DNA from: Telluribacter humicola
Lineage (GTDB): Bacteria > Bacteroidota > Bacteroidia > Cytophagales > Spirosomataceae
Length of the DNA stretch: 64,000 bases
Assembly: GCF_017355935.1 (NCBI RefSeq)
Contig: NZ_JAFIQT010000001.1
Coordinates: 1,798,001-1,862,000, forward strand
Direction: 5' to 3'
Part shown: piece after piece, positions 43,601 through 52,971 of the stretch
Layout: each line of letters opens with the position of its first letter
Numbering within the stretch: the stretch's first letter is position 1
The notes under the pieces: generated by a model
Told to the model about the DNA's origin: nothing
Databases searched by the model: none
Seen by the model: the letters and a program-made list of their open reading frames with translations, nothing else
Made by a program: the position numbers and the translations under genes

Positions 43601-44156
43601 TGATATTCTGCGTAAAGATCTGAACGGTGACGGCCGGATTACCGGAGAGGACAGAAAAGCCTATCCACGGACACAACGCGACCGGCCAACAACCTTTTAT
43701 GCTTTGAACACTAACTTTTCGTGGAGAGGTTTTGATGTGGGGATTCTGTTCCAGGGCGCGGCCGGTCGTAAAGACTACTGGCTGAATATCTACAATAACG
43801 TCAACATTGGTAACCAGCGCTACGCTTCGGGTTGGGGGCAGTGGAATAACCCCTGGTCCGTTGAAAACCGCAATGGTGCATGGCCACGTTTGAATGGAAA
43901 TGCCAACCGCGAAGAAACAACTTTCTGGCTTGACGATCTGAGTTACCTTCGACTGAAAAACGTGCAGCTAGGTTATACAGTCCCCAAAGTGATACTAAAT
44001 AAGATTGGAATCAGCAATGTCCGGATATTCGCCTCTTCTGAGAACCTGGCCACCTTTACCAAATTCCGTGGCCTTGACCCAGAGAAGAATGGTAACCGGA
44101 GTGATGCCTATCCATTGAATAAATCTTATTCACTTGGTCTTAATATCGGGATATAA
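40647..44156 (+). CDS. SusC/RagA TonB-dependent receptor with STN signalling domain
   Basis: The 1169-residue outer-membrane transporter imports glycan fragments with its SusD partner. After the signal peptide (cleavage near DLKAQ, residue 38) come an STN domain (about 40-105, ESIYLTADMRNVSLEDAF) that contacts FecR, a carboxypeptidase-regulatory-like domain (about 175-255, VTGRVTGDGTDEGIPGVS), the plug starting at EVVVVGYGTQKKVNMTG and a 22-strand barrel. The ATG at 40647 is preferred over one 51 bases upstream, which would place extra residues before the signal peptide. The gene is the start of an operon with susD and the lipoproteins. Confidence 0.95.
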   Translation: MKFKLLPQIIAMSRYTMIGAFFQCLFVGLLTAADLKAQEKSIESIYLTADMRNVSLEDAFVQIIKMTDLNFQYDQKLVASKRLNQHFRNESLGQVLRSISKEAGLSFRRINETIYVANNPGKKESVSEVVIPAKNILPVHLAARETTNELPVPFRAGAMSMLPASKSQLQAITVTGRVTGDGTDEGIPGVSIVEKGTANGTNTDVEGRFTINVTNQSSVLVFSAIGYITQEVTVGSQTTLNLSLKTDVKSLEEVVVVGYGTQKKVNMTGAVSAVNVDEKITSRALTNVSSGLSGLVPGLAVTQGTGMAGRNNASLIIRGLGTVNNASPLVVVDGMPDVDINRLNMNDIESISVLKDATSASVYGSRAANGVILITTKSGRGQEKASINYTGSYAVTTPTRANDFMADYPRALTIHQRAAAVNTLRSNFFFKDGTIDQWMALGMIDPLRYPNTDWWDIIMRNGAVQNHNLSASGGSDKSNFFISLGLMDEKGLQINNDFSRYNARFNYDYKIRPNINTGVKFNGNWSNFSYALEDGFTDDNETNTAGFDMQYAIAGITPYDPVTGYYGGVMAYNEDPQAYNPYTLYVNNLTRRNRQEANTMMYIDWSPIKGLTARVDYALNYYNQFGWNAAMPNRSYNFQTNSFGSRVYVGDNAGVSNATNTGYKTLLNGRLTYNTTIAQNHEISVLGVYSEEFWSDRYQFTSRNDRLHPTLHEVDAALTDIQATGGNSSTEGLRSYIGRLNYTAFDKYLFEANFRVDGSSKFLPGSQYGFFPSIAVGWRFTEESFLQPLTSSWLDNGKIRASYGALGNNSGVGRYQQQETLAASNYFLGGSIVKGFVNEKMINRDLSWETTTVFNLGLDLGFLNNRLTTEIDFYDRLTTGMNRPSEMSIHLTGAYDAPRRNIGSLRNRGIEGNITWRDRVGELTYGVNLNASYNATKLEEWNEFLGKGWVFLNMPYHFLYTYEDAGIAQTWEDVYNATPQGASPGDILRKDLNGDGRITGEDRKAYPRTQRDRPTTFYALNTNFSWRGFDVGILFQGAAGRKDYWLNIYNNVNIGNQRYASGWGQWNNPWSVENRNGAWPRLNGNANREETTFWLDDLSYLRLKNVQLGYTVPKVILNKIGISNVRIFASSENLATFTKFRGLDPEKNGNRSDAYPLNKSYSLGLNIGI

Positions 44157-44168
44157 AATTCATTACTA

Positions 44169-46010
44169 ATGAAAAATTTAACTCAAAAAATACTATCCAT
44201 ATCTGCCCTGGCAGGCTTACTCCTTTGCACAAGTTCATGCGTGGAGGATCTGCTGGAACTGGAACCAACCACAGAGCTAGGTGCCAACGCTTTCTGGAAG
44301 ACAGAAGCCGACGCCACCTTTGCATTACAGGGAGCCTATTCGTCCGTAAGGCCTCTTTTCGACCGTGACTACTATTTTTCAGGCCATGGCGAGTTTGTAC
44401 GTGTACGTGGTACCAGTGCTACCAACAATAATTTACAGCGTGGTGATGCCTATCATAATGGAGACTACAATCCTGTTGGATACGGTGACAACTTTGACAA
44501 GTACTACCGCTACCTCTACGGCGGTGTCAACCGGACCAACTATGTGATAGAGAACGTAACGAAGATGCTGGAAACAGCCAGCCCTTCATCCAGAGAAAAT
44601 CTGGAAGCTATTATCGGGGAGGCTCGTCTGCTTAGAGGGATGGTTTATTTCCGCCTTATCTCTATGTGGGGTGATGTACCCTATATTAGTCAGGTTGTAT
44701 ATGACAATGCTGAGGTATCGGATATTACACGTACCCCAATTGCGCAGGTGAAGGACTCTATCATGGCAGACTTTACGTACGCCTACGAAAAACTTCCTGC
44801 TAAGGCACCAGTAGTAGGTCGCGCTGCGAAGCCAGCCGCGCTTGCTTTTCGTGGTAAAATGCAGCTGTACTGGGCCTCCTGGAACCGCTTTGGCTGGCCT
44901 GAGCTGACTACATTCACACCAAGTGCTGCTGAGGCTGAAGCTGCATATGCCGGAGCCGCTGCTGACTTTGGTTCAGTGATCAATGACTATGGCCTGACTC
45001 TGTTCCGTAATGGTGAGCCGGGAGAAATAGATTCGCTGGGACAGGCCGAAAAGCTGCCTAACTACTACTACCTGTTTACGCCCATAGCCAACGGCGATCC
45101 GGAAATCATCATGTCCTTCACGCATGGTGGTACCGGTACTGGCCAGGGTGAAGAGCTGATGCGTGACGTGGCAGGACGTTCACACGAAGGATCTCAGGCC
45201 TGGGTAACTCCACGGTACGAAATAGCCGACCGGTACCAGTCTACTATCACCGGCGATTTTGTGGATCCATTAATACCGATGAACCCTGCCACTGCGGGAG
45301 CCAGAACTAAGCCTAATTCGGCAGTCAATCCTCAGAGTTATCGCAATCGTGACTACCGGATGAAAGCTTCAATTATGTGGGATTACGAAAAGAGCGTAGG
45401 GATGATCTCACTGCAGCCAACCGGTTGGGTGCCATTTATCTATAAGACCTGGAACCAGCCTGTTACCATAGACGGTGTACGATATACTACCTACAATACC
45501 GACGGATCCAACTCCGGATATGTATTTCGTAAGTTCCTCCGTAACTACGCCGGTCAGGGCCGTAGCGACGGTAACTACAACTTCCCGGTTATGCGTCTGG
45601 CCGATGTGTACCTGATGTACGCAGAAGCGACAAACGCCATCAAGGGGCCTCAGGCCGATGCCATTGAGCTGATCAATAAGATCCGTCACCGGGGTAATTT
45701 GCCTCCCTTGGATCCTGCGGATGTAGCCGGTCAGGATGCCTTCTTTGACGCTATTGAGCAGGAGCGTATTGTTGAACTCCTTGGTGAAGGACATCGTGGA
45801 TTTGACCTTCGTCGCTGGAGAGCACTCGAAAGAGTGTGGGGACCACCTTATAGTGAGGGGGTATGGCGTATTGATACGCACGGAGCCAATCAGCAGCGTT
45901 ATTTCCAGAATACGGATGAAAGAACCTATCAGCAGGCTTACATCTTCCGGATTCCACCAGGTGAGCGTGATCGCAACCCGAACCTGACCCAGAATACGCC
46001 TTGGATGTAA
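44169..46010 (+). CDS. RagB/SusD family surface lipoprotein
   Basis: The 613-residue lipoprotein (lipobox LCTSSC, Cys24) is the glycan-binding lid of the SusC channel. The helical TPR-like scaffold, the conserved SusD start (ELEPTTELGANAFWKTEADA) and the C-terminal RLADVYLMYAEATNA, INKIRHRGNLPP and ERIVELLGEGHRGFDLRRWR are present. It follows susC with a 12-base gap, as in other Sus loci. The large size may reflect a large glycan-binding surface. Confidence 0.95.
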   Translation: MKNLTQKILSISALAGLLLCTSSCVEDLLELEPTTELGANAFWKTEADATFALQGAYSSVRPLFDRDYYFSGHGEFVRVRGTSATNNNLQRGDAYHNGDYNPVGYGDNFDKYYRYLYGGVNRTNYVIENVTKMLETASPSSRENLEAIIGEARLLRGMVYFRLISMWGDVPYISQVVYDNAEVSDITRTPIAQVKDSIMADFTYAYEKLPAKAPVVGRAAKPAALAFRGKMQLYWASWNRFGWPELTTFTPSAAEAEAAYAGAAADFGSVINDYGLTLFRNGEPGEIDSLGQAEKLPNYYYLFTPIANGDPEIIMSFTHGGTGTGQGEELMRDVAGRSHEGSQAWVTPRYEIADRYQSTITGDFVDPLIPMNPATAGARTKPNSAVNPQSYRNRDYRMKASIMWDYEKSVGMISLQPTGWVPFIYKTWNQPVTIDGVRYTTYNTDGSNSGYVFRKFLRNYAGQGRSDGNYNFPVMRLADVYLMYAEATNAIKGPQADAIELINKIRHRGNLPPLDPADVAGQDAFFDAIEQERIVELLGEGHRGFDLRRWRALERVWGPPYSEGVWRIDTHGANQQRYFQNTDERTYQQAYIFRIPPGERDRNPNLTQNTPWM

Positions 46011-46056
46011 TTCAAATAACTAATCAAGATATTTCAAATATTTAACACTAAATGCG

Positions 46057-46464
46057 ATGGTAAAGTACAGTAAAATAGCAATCGCACTCTTGCTTGCACT
46101 AGTTGTCTGGGTAGGTTGCACACCCGAGTTTCCGGTAGATGAAGATGGATTGCTGATTACGGAAAGAGCCGAATGTTATGTAAGTAATTTTGAACTCTTG
46201 GGACCGGACTTCCAAACTGTCAGAACCAAGAATGCAGAGATAGATACAGTAGCTCAGACTATTAATGTAGAAGTGTTTTATGGAACAGATCTACGTAATC
46301 TGTATCCGCAGTTTTCGCTGGTAACTGATGCCAAGCTGGACCCGAAGATCACGGGAAAGGTAGACTTCTCTGATAGGGTCAATCCAAAAACGTACACGGT
46401 AGTATCTGGAAACCGTAAGGTCAGAAAGCCCTATACAGTCAATATTACAGTTCAAAAACCGTAA
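46057..46464 (+). CDS. Small DUF5018-like surface lipoprotein
   Basis: The 135-residue lipoprotein has a lipobox VVWVGC (Cys21) and one predicted beta-sandwich domain like the DUF5018-type modules often encoded after SusD. The end, SGNRKVRKPYTVNITVQKP, is the usual final strand of such domains. Its role is probably glycan binding at the cell surface. It is encoded 46 bases after susD and 17 bases before the DUF4466 gene, so all are likely one operon. Confidence 0.75.
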   Translation: MVKYSKIAIALLLALVVWVGCTPEFPVDEDGLLITERAECYVSNFELLGPDFQTVRTKNAEIDTVAQTINVEVFYGTDLRNLYPQFSLVTDAKLDPKITGKVDFSDRVNPKTYTVVSGNRKVRKPYTVNITVQKP

Positions 46465-46481
46465 TCTTAAACCACTGGATC

Positions 46482-47468
46482 ATGCAACGTAATTATCTTA
46501 AATATTCATCACTGCTGCTGTCATTGCTCATGCTAATGACAGCGTGTGAGGAGGAGAAAAGCATCATACCTGCTGCCAAGACGGAGCTTCAGAATGATGT
46601 GATCAAAAGAACGCTGGGACCTAATGTAGTAGGTCTGAATATAGAGTTTGCCTATGCCATGGCACTGGCACCGGAGCGAGGTAAGCTGGTCTCGGCACAG
46701 GTTGAAGCGTCTATTCCCGGCGCCGGAGGTACTTATTTGGAAACTAAGACCTACTCTACCAACGGAAGTGGGGAGGACGTAGGAATTGTTGTGGGTGAGT
46801 CACTACCTACTGAGGGTAAAATCACGAAGGTGAATTTTACAAAAGATACCTCGGCCTCTACGCTTCGCTACTACTATGTTATTCCTGAGGCAGCTCGTGG
46901 TCAGGAAGTGACCTTTGACTTCACTGCTACCAGCAGTACCGGCGAAACGGTGACCTACAAAATGGGGCCGTACAAAATTGCCAAAATGGATATGAAGCTG
47001 GATATGACCGTAACTGACAGTGTAGCCAGCTACATTTCAATCGCTGACATGGCCGTTTATAGTGCCGCGGAAGCTGCTACCAAAGCGGATAAAATTGACC
47101 TCGTATATTTGTATCGTTCCATTCCGGGAGTAACCTTCAATCATGCCCTGGTGTCGCCGGGGGCTGATAAGCAGTACCTTCCTAATGTTACCTTACCGGC
47201 AGGAGTTAATAAGGTTTCCAAGGTCAGAAAGGCATGGAACATCAGAGATTTTCACCTGGCCCGCCTGCAGTACGGTGTATATATTGATGATCTGGATTTT
47301 GAGAAGCTTGATCTAACTGAATCGGCCAACTACGCGATCAATATGAGAGCAGAGTCCGGGGCTTGGGTTGAGACGGCTGATAGTAAATACAGAGCCTACA
47401 TCTACGTTAATTCTGTAAATAATAATGGTAAGAGCGCGAGAATCAGTATCAAACGCTACGCTCTCTGA
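46482..47468 (+). CDS. DUF4466-like surface lipoprotein
   Basis: The 328-residue lipoprotein (lipobox MLMTAC, Cys22) resembles the DUF4466 family found in Bacteroidota glycan loci. Two beta-sandwich halves are visible: one from about residue 40 (VIKRTLGPNVVGLNIEFAYAM) and a second from about 165 (YKIAKMDMKLDM). It probably binds the target polysaccharide at the surface next to SusD. The stop is followed by a strong hairpin, closing the transporter operon before the enzyme genes. Confidence 0.75.
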   Translation: MQRNYLKYSSLLLSLLMLMTACEEEKSIIPAAKTELQNDVIKRTLGPNVVGLNIEFAYAMALAPERGKLVSAQVEASIPGAGGTYLETKTYSTNGSGEDVGIVVGESLPTEGKITKVNFTKDTSASTLRYYYVIPEAARGQEVTFDFTATSSTGETVTYKMGPYKIAKMDMKLDMTVTDSVASYISIADMAVYSAAEAATKADKIDLVYLYRSIPGVTFNHALVSPGADKQYLPNVTLPAGVNKVSKVRKAWNIRDFHLARLQYGVYIDDLDFEKLDLTESANYAINMRAESGAWVETADSKYRAYIYVNSVNNNGKSARISIKRYAL

Positions 47469-47480
47469 TCTGGTTGAAAA

Positions 47481-47520
47481 TAAGGGTTACTGCTCCGGAC
47501 TTGCGGAGCAGTAACCCTTA
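47481..47520 (+). terminator. Hairpin closing the SusCD operon
   Basis: A perfect 16-bp stem (47481-47496 and 47505-47520) with an 8-base loop follows the DUF4466 gene. No long T run is visible, but the strength and position fit a transcription stop. Confidence 0.75.
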
Positions 47521-47707
47521 TGTATTAGTGCCTTATTGTAGTAATTGCCGCTTCCCTGTTTTCACTCATACACCACAACCACTTGAACAAAATTAGCTAG
47601 CTTATTTATCAGTAGGCTAATCTATTCTTCGATAGTACCTAAGTACCAATAACAACATCAGTTGCCGGATTTAGGCAAGCTGACCATTCCTAACCTTTAA
47701 AAATTCC

Positions 47708-49765
47708 ATGAAAATAATCCTTACTGCCGTACTGGTTAGTGCTGTTATGGCCATGGCTTCTATGGTGGCTACTGCCCAGCAATTTGTGCATCCGGGCGTC
47801 AGCCAATCGGCGATGGATCTGGCTTACATGAAGCAGCAGGTACTCAAAGGAGAGCAGCCCTGGAAGGGGAGCTTTGACCGTCTCAAAGCAGAGACCGATC
47901 TGGACTTCGAGGTCAAACCCTTCGCCCACGTTTTCCGTGGACCCTATGGGCGCCCCAACATAGGAGGAGTAGACCTGATGAAGGGAGCCAACATGGCCTA
48001 TAACTGTGCCCTGATGTGGTACATCACCGATGACAAAGCGTACGCCAATAAGGCCATCGAAATACTGAATGCCTGGTCGCCCGTCATCCGGGACTTTGAC
48101 TACAACGATGCTAAACTACTCGCTGCTCTGACGGGACATGTATTCATTAACGCGGCAGAAATACTTCGCTATACCAACTCGGGCTGGCAGCAGAAGGATA
48201 TTGATCAGTTCAGCCACATGCTGATGACCGTATACTACCCCCTGATACGGTACTACTTCCCCCAGGCCAACGGCAACTGGGATGGCGCCATTATCCATAC
48301 TATCATGGCCATCGGCATTTTTATGGATAACCGTCCCCTGTTCAACAACGCGCTGAATCACTTTCTTCACGGGCCCATCAATGGGGGAATCTTCAAGTAC
48401 ATATACCCCAGCGGACAGTGTCAGGAGACTACCCGTGATCAGGGGCACGTTCAACTGGGCTTAGGGGAGTTTTCCGGTGCGGCTCAGGTAGCCTACACAC
48501 AGGGTGTAGACCTCTTCTCGATTGGGAATAATCGCATCGCACTAGGCTACGAGTACACCGCCAAATTTCTGATGGGTGAGAAGCCACACAGCTACGGGGT
48601 GATCTCAGAAAGGGCCAGGGAGATCAGGGATGACTTCGAGTACGTGTACCGGCACTATACCTCCAAAGGCATCGACATGCCCTTCACCAGGATGGCCGCT
48701 GATTCCATTCGTCCGAAGGCCAGCCGCAGTGTGCTGACAGCCTTTCGGGCTCCTACGGGTAAACCGGTGACCAAGAAAGGTACACCCAAGCCGGGTACGA
48801 TTGGCTACATAGCCGGAGCCAGTGAAACACCTGCTGGCAAGGTACCTGTCAATGCTCTCTATGTTACTCCCGAGCAGTCACTGCAGGAGGCACTCAATTC
48901 GGTAGCCGGTACGGGACGATGGGTAGTGGCCAAGGCGGGGCTGCACACGCTTCCGGCAACTCTCAAGATACCTAGTGGCGTGACGTTGGCCGGAGAGGGA
49001 CTAGGTACCATTCTGTTCCTGGACCCTAAGTCGGCCGATCGGGAAGTAGTTACCAATGCCGATCCGGACCTGCACGACATTACCATTCGTGATCTGGTGA
49101 TTGAGGGGGCTAATCGTCCGACGCCTCCCTCGGATCCTAACAGCAACCGCTCCTACCGCAACCCCAGCAATCGGGGGGGCATCTTCTTTATATCCACGAA
49201 AGATGGACAGATGAAGAATCTGGACTTTATAAACGTCACCGTACAGAACTGTACGGTCAATGGAGCCTTCATTAGCGGAGCTTCGAATGTGAATATTATT
49301 GGTTGCAACTTCGACGAAAACGGCTCTAGTATGATACCTGGTCCCCGGCTCCAGCACAACCTGCTACTGACGCACTGCGTGGGGGTGAAGATCAGTGACA
49401 GCCGCCTGGATACCTCACCCTACGGGAGTGGAGTGGCCCTGGGACATTGCCGTGATGTATCTGTGACAAGTAGTGAGATAGCCCGCAATGCCCAATACGG
49501 CATCCTGGTCAGCGAAAGCCGGGATATCACCATAGAAGGTAACTTTATTGAAGCCAATGACCTTAGTGGCGTCATGGTAGAGTACCTATCCAAAGGCTCC
49601 AGCAACATCGCCATTCGCAATAACCAGATCCAGTACAACACCGGCTACGGAGTCGAGTCGTACGCTGCCACCCGTGTAAAGGTGGATAATAATACCTACA
49701 TCGGGAATGGTAACAGCGAGATTCAACAAAAGATCAGCAACGAGAAATTTATCGTCATGGAGTAG
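47708..49765 (+). CDS. Alginate-lyase-fold protein fused to right-handed beta-helix
   Basis: The 685-residue exported protein (signal peptide to about residue 24) has two parts. Residues about 30-345 match the alginate lyase (PF05426, alpha/alpha-toroid) family, with the segment ANGNWDGAIIHTIMAIGIF (residues 187-205) and QETTRDQGHVQLGLG (239-253). Residues about 380-685 form a right-handed parallel beta-helix with repeated N-I-I, V-x-I and G-x-x-V-x-x-C rungs, as in pectate-lyase-like and PL6-type folds. The classical NNH catalytic motif of PL5 is absent, replaced by GNWDG, so the active residues may differ. Both halves are of types that attack uronates. It starts the enzyme block of the locus. 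Confidence 0.8.
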   Translation: MKIILTAVLVSAVMAMASMVATAQQFVHPGVSQSAMDLAYMKQQVLKGEQPWKGSFDRLKAETDLDFEVKPFAHVFRGPYGRPNIGGVDLMKGANMAYNCALMWYITDDKAYANKAIEILNAWSPVIRDFDYNDAKLLAALTGHVFINAAEILRYTNSGWQQKDIDQFSHMLMTVYYPLIRYYFPQANGNWDGAIIHTIMAIGIFMDNRPLFNNALNHFLHGPINGGIFKYIYPSGQCQETTRDQGHVQLGLGEFSGAAQVAYTQGVDLFSIGNNRIALGYEYTAKFLMGEKPHSYGVISERAREIRDDFEYVYRHYTSKGIDMPFTRMAADSIRPKASRSVLTAFRAPTGKPVTKKGTPKPGTIGYIAGASETPAGKVPVNALYVTPEQSLQEALNSVAGTGRWVVAKAGLHTLPATLKIPSGVTLAGEGLGTILFLDPKSADREVVTNADPDLHDITIRDLVIEGANRPTPPSDPNSNRSYRNPSNRGGIFFISTKDGQMKNLDFINVTVQNCTVNGAFISGASNVNIIGCNFDENGSSMIPGPRLQHNLLLTHCVGVKISDSRLDTSPYGSGVALGHCRDVSVTSSEIARNAQYGILVSESRDITIEGNFIEANDLSGVMVEYLSKGSSNIAIRNNQIQYNTGYGVESYAATRVKVDNNTYIGNGNSEIQQKISNEKFIVME

Positions 49766-49805
49766 CTTTCGTCCTGGTGGAAGTACTTCTAAAAAATAGC
49801 ATTCT

Positions 49806-51041
49806 ATGAAATATTCTAAATTCCAATTGATACAAGTAGCCTTTGCAGGTGTATTTCTGGTACTAGGAGTACTAAACTATGTACAAGCAGCACCGGTACA
49901 GGAAGGTCCGAAGCCACAGACTTTTCTCCTCGATGCTGAGCTGCTACAGGAAAACAAGCAAAAGCTTAAAAAGAAGGATAAAGCCCTGACCAAAGCGTTA
50001 GCTGACCTGGTACGTACTGCGGATGAGGCCTTGCAACGAGGACCGTATTCGGTCACCTACAAGAGCAAAGTACCTCCCAGCGGCGACAAGCGTGACTACA
50101 TGAGTGTAGGTCCGTACTGGTGGCCCGACTCTTCCAAAGCCGACGGACTACCCTATATCCGGAAGGATGGGCAGGTCAATCCGGAGCGGCAGTCTATCAA
50201 AGATGCCGAGTACTTTACCTCCCTGTCTCGTGATGTACATCTGCTGGGAGTAGCCTGGTACTTTACCAATGATAAAAAATACGCTGACCACGCGGCGAAG
50301 CTCCTGCGGGTGTGGTTTCTGGATGAGGCTACCCGCATGAACCCGCACCTGAACTACGGACAGGCCATACCCGGCCGCACCGAAGGCAGGGGCATCGGCC
50401 TGATAGACACCCGCAACCTGGCTAAACTGATTGATGGAGTGCAGCTTCTGAAAGGTTCCCCCAGTTTGTCAACCCAGGAGTACAACGGTATCCGGGACTG
50501 GTTCCGGCAGTACCTGGACTGGATGCTTACCAGCCCCATCGGACAGGATGAAGCCGATGAACACAACAACCACGGTACCTGGTACGATGTACAGGCGGTG
50601 TCCATGGCCTTATTTACGGAGCAGCCTCAGCTAGCCCGGAAACTTCTGGAAGAGCGGACTAAGGCTCGTCTGGAAAGCCAACTCAGGCCCGATGGTAGTC
50701 AGCCTCACGAGCTGGCCCGCACCCTCTCCTGGAATTACTCACAAATGAACCTCAAAGGGTTTTTTGAGCTGGCCATGTTGGCCGAAAAGGTAAACATGGA
50801 TCTGTGGAACTATGAAACAGGAGGGAAGGGCATCAGAAAAGCCTTCCTCTATATGCTACCCTATGCCGAAGGTACAAAGCAATGGGAGCACAAGCAGATC
50901 AAGCCTAGAGATACCAATAGCTATTTGGAAATGACCCGTATGGCTGGACTGAAGTACCCGAATATAGATCTGAAACCACTATGGAAACAACAGCAGGCTC
51001 CCACCAACAGCCTGCTCATGCTCACAAACTGGACCTTTTAA
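49806..51041 (+). CDS. Alginate lyase family protein (PL5/PL38-like)
   Basis: The 411-residue exported protein has a signal peptide (to about residue 28) and the alginate lyase fold (PF05426). The YMSVGPYWWPDSSKADGLPYIRKDG entry, then EHNNHGTWYDVQ with Asn254-Asn255-His256, and HELARTLSWNY with Arg305 and Tyr311 match the N-H-R-Y catalytic layout described for PL5 alginate lyase. The YWWPDPSKPDGLPY-type entry resembles the PL38 group, members of which cut polymannuronate or glucuronan. It lies 40 bases after the fusion gene and 3 bases before the next lyase gene. Exact substrate is not decidable by eye. Confidence 0.85.
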   Translation: MKYSKFQLIQVAFAGVFLVLGVLNYVQAAPVQEGPKPQTFLLDAELLQENKQKLKKKDKALTKALADLVRTADEALQRGPYSVTYKSKVPPSGDKRDYMSVGPYWWPDSSKADGLPYIRKDGQVNPERQSIKDAEYFTSLSRDVHLLGVAWYFTNDKKYADHAAKLLRVWFLDEATRMNPHLNYGQAIPGRTEGRGIGLIDTRNLAKLIDGVQLLKGSPSLSTQEYNGIRDWFRQYLDWMLTSPIGQDEADEHNNHGTWYDVQAVSMALFTEQPQLARKLLEERTKARLESQLRPDGSQPHELARTLSWNYSQMNLKGFFELAMLAEKVNMDLWNYETGGKGIRKAFLYMLPYAEGTKQWEHKQIKPRDTNSYLEMTRMAGLKYPNIDLKPLWKQQQAPTNSLLMLTNWTF

Positions 51042-51044
51042 CTT

Positions 51045-52961
51045 ATGAAACTAGCAAGAATCCTACTGTTCTGGCTCTTTCTGACGCCCGTTATGGCGCA
51101 GACAAGTACCGCGCCGCTGACACCCGACATGCTGCGGAAAAATATGAAGCAGGAGCACCCCCGCCTGCTACTACTCAAAGGCGAAGAGGCTGCCATCCTG
51201 AAGCAAGTCAAAGCAGATAAAGGATGGAGTCGGGTACATAACGTTATTCTGGCTGAGTCGGACCGGATCATTGATCTACCACCGGTAGAGCGTATCCAGA
51301 TCGGGAGAAGACTCTTGGATAAGTCGCGCGAGTGTCTGCGTCGGGTATTTCAGCTATCGTATGCCTACCGCACCACCGGCGAGGAAAAGTACCTGCGTCG
51401 GGCTGAGAAAGAAATGTTGGCCGTAGCGGCTTTCTCAGACTGGAACCCCAGCCACTTTCTGGATGTAGCCGAAATGACCATGGCCGTCGCAATCGGCTAC
51501 GACTGGTTATTTGATGCTTTACCCGCTTCCAGCCGTAGTACCATTAGAGAAGCTATTGTTCAGAAAGGGATTAATCCCTCCTACGACAAAAAGTACAACT
51601 GGTTCCTGACCGCCGAGCATAACTGGAATCAGGTATGTAATGCGGGCATGACCTTTGGGGCGCTGGCTATTGCTGAGGACGAACCGGAACTGGCCAGCCG
51701 GGTAATCAATCGCGCCATCGAAACCATCCCAAAATCCATGCATCCGTACGGTCCCGATGGAGCCTACCCGGAGGGCTTTGGCTACTGGGAGTACGGCACC
51801 AGCTTCAATGTGATGTTCCTGAGTGCACTGGAAAAAGCGTTGGGTTCTGACTTCGGACTATCAGATATTGATGGGTTTATGAAAGCGGCTGGCTTTCAGC
51901 AGAATATGATGGGGCCCCTGGGACTGGTACATAATTGGGGCGACAGTGGCCTGAAGGGTGGACTGAGTCCGGCTATGTTCTGGTTTGCCAGCAAACAGCG
52001 CGACCCGTCGCTACTCTGGTACCAGAAAGATTTTCTAACTGAAAACAGCCCGGCTGAGAGCTTGCGCAATCGTCTGCTGCCCGCCGTACTGGTGTGGGGA
52101 ATGGATACGGATCTGAAATCCATCAAAGCACCCAAAGCGAAGATATGGGTAGGGCAGGGGCACAGCCCGGTGGGCCTGATGCGCACCTCCTGGACCGATC
52201 CCAACGCTATTTTTGTAGGATACAAAGGCGGCTCCGCGTCCGTCAACCACGCCCACATGGATGCCGGCTCGTTTGTGCTGGATGCTATGGGTGAGCGCTG
52301 GGCCATGGACTTTGGACCGCAGGAGTACAACTCCCTGGAGAGCCGGGGGATACAACTATTTGGTCGGACGCAGGATGCCGAGCGTTGGCAGATATTCCGG
52401 TACAACAATCTGGTACATAACACCCTTACGTTTGATAATCAGCACCAGCTCGTCAAAGGCTATGCTCAGGTAGATAGTTGGTCAGATGCTGCTTCGCAGC
52501 CTTCTGTCATTTCTGATCTATCAACTGTGTACGCCGGTCAGGTGGCAGCGGCCAAAAGAGGAATTACCATTAAGGATGATAAAATGGTAGTAGTTCGGGA
52601 TGAGGTAAAAGCTACTGACAAGCCTACTACCCTCCGCTGGACTCTGTTGACACCGGCTACTGTAACCATTCTGGATGGAAAAACGGTAGAACTATCGCAA
52701 AAGGGGAAGAAGATGTACCTGCTATTTGACTCCACAGTACCCCTTGCCATCAAGACCTGGTCGACCGAGCCGACCCATGACTACGATGCTCCTAATCCGG
52801 GTACCCAACTGGTAGGATTTGAGGCTACACTGCCCGCCGGTACCGAGCAGGCATTCAATGCCTTTTTTTCTCCCACCAAAACCACCAAACCAGTAAAACC
52901 GTTGGCGCAGTGGCCGGTCAATCATCGGGCTGCTGACACTTCCAGTCATTCACAGAAATAA
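51045..52961 (+). CDS. Heparinase II/III-like polysaccharide lyase
   Basis: The 638-residue exported protein (signal peptide to about residue 18) combines an N-terminal alpha/alpha toroid with a C-terminal beta-sandwich typical of heparinase II/III-type lyases. Likely catalytic residues lie in AEHNWNQVCN (His192, Asn193), the Tyr of GYWEYG and NHAHMDAGSF (His402-His404). The order of motifs follows the uronate-cleaving exolyases and heparinases. It begins three bases after the previous stop, so the two are tightly coupled. The exact family (PL12, 15, 17, 21 or 35-like) cannot be set without a search. Confidence 0.85.
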   Translation: MKLARILLFWLFLTPVMAQTSTAPLTPDMLRKNMKQEHPRLLLLKGEEAAILKQVKADKGWSRVHNVILAESDRIIDLPPVERIQIGRRLLDKSRECLRRVFQLSYAYRTTGEEKYLRRAEKEMLAVAAFSDWNPSHFLDVAEMTMAVAIGYDWLFDALPASSRSTIREAIVQKGINPSYDKKYNWFLTAEHNWNQVCNAGMTFGALAIAEDEPELASRVINRAIETIPKSMHPYGPDGAYPEGFGYWEYGTSFNVMFLSALEKALGSDFGLSDIDGFMKAAGFQQNMMGPLGLVHNWGDSGLKGGLSPAMFWFASKQRDPSLLWYQKDFLTENSPAESLRNRLLPAVLVWGMDTDLKSIKAPKAKIWVGQGHSPVGLMRTSWTDPNAIFVGYKGGSASVNHAHMDAGSFVLDAMGERWAMDFGPQEYNSLESRGIQLFGRTQDAERWQIFRYNNLVHNTLTFDNQHQLVKGYAQVDSWSDAASQPSVISDLSTVYAGQVAAAKRGITIKDDKMVVVRDEVKATDKPTTLRWTLLTPATVTILDGKTVELSQKGKKMYLLFDSTVPLAIKTWSTEPTHDYDAPNPGTQLVGFEATLPAGTEQAFNAFFSPTKTTKPVKPLAQWPVNHRAADTSSHSQK

Positions 52962-52971
52962 TGTCCAGCGT

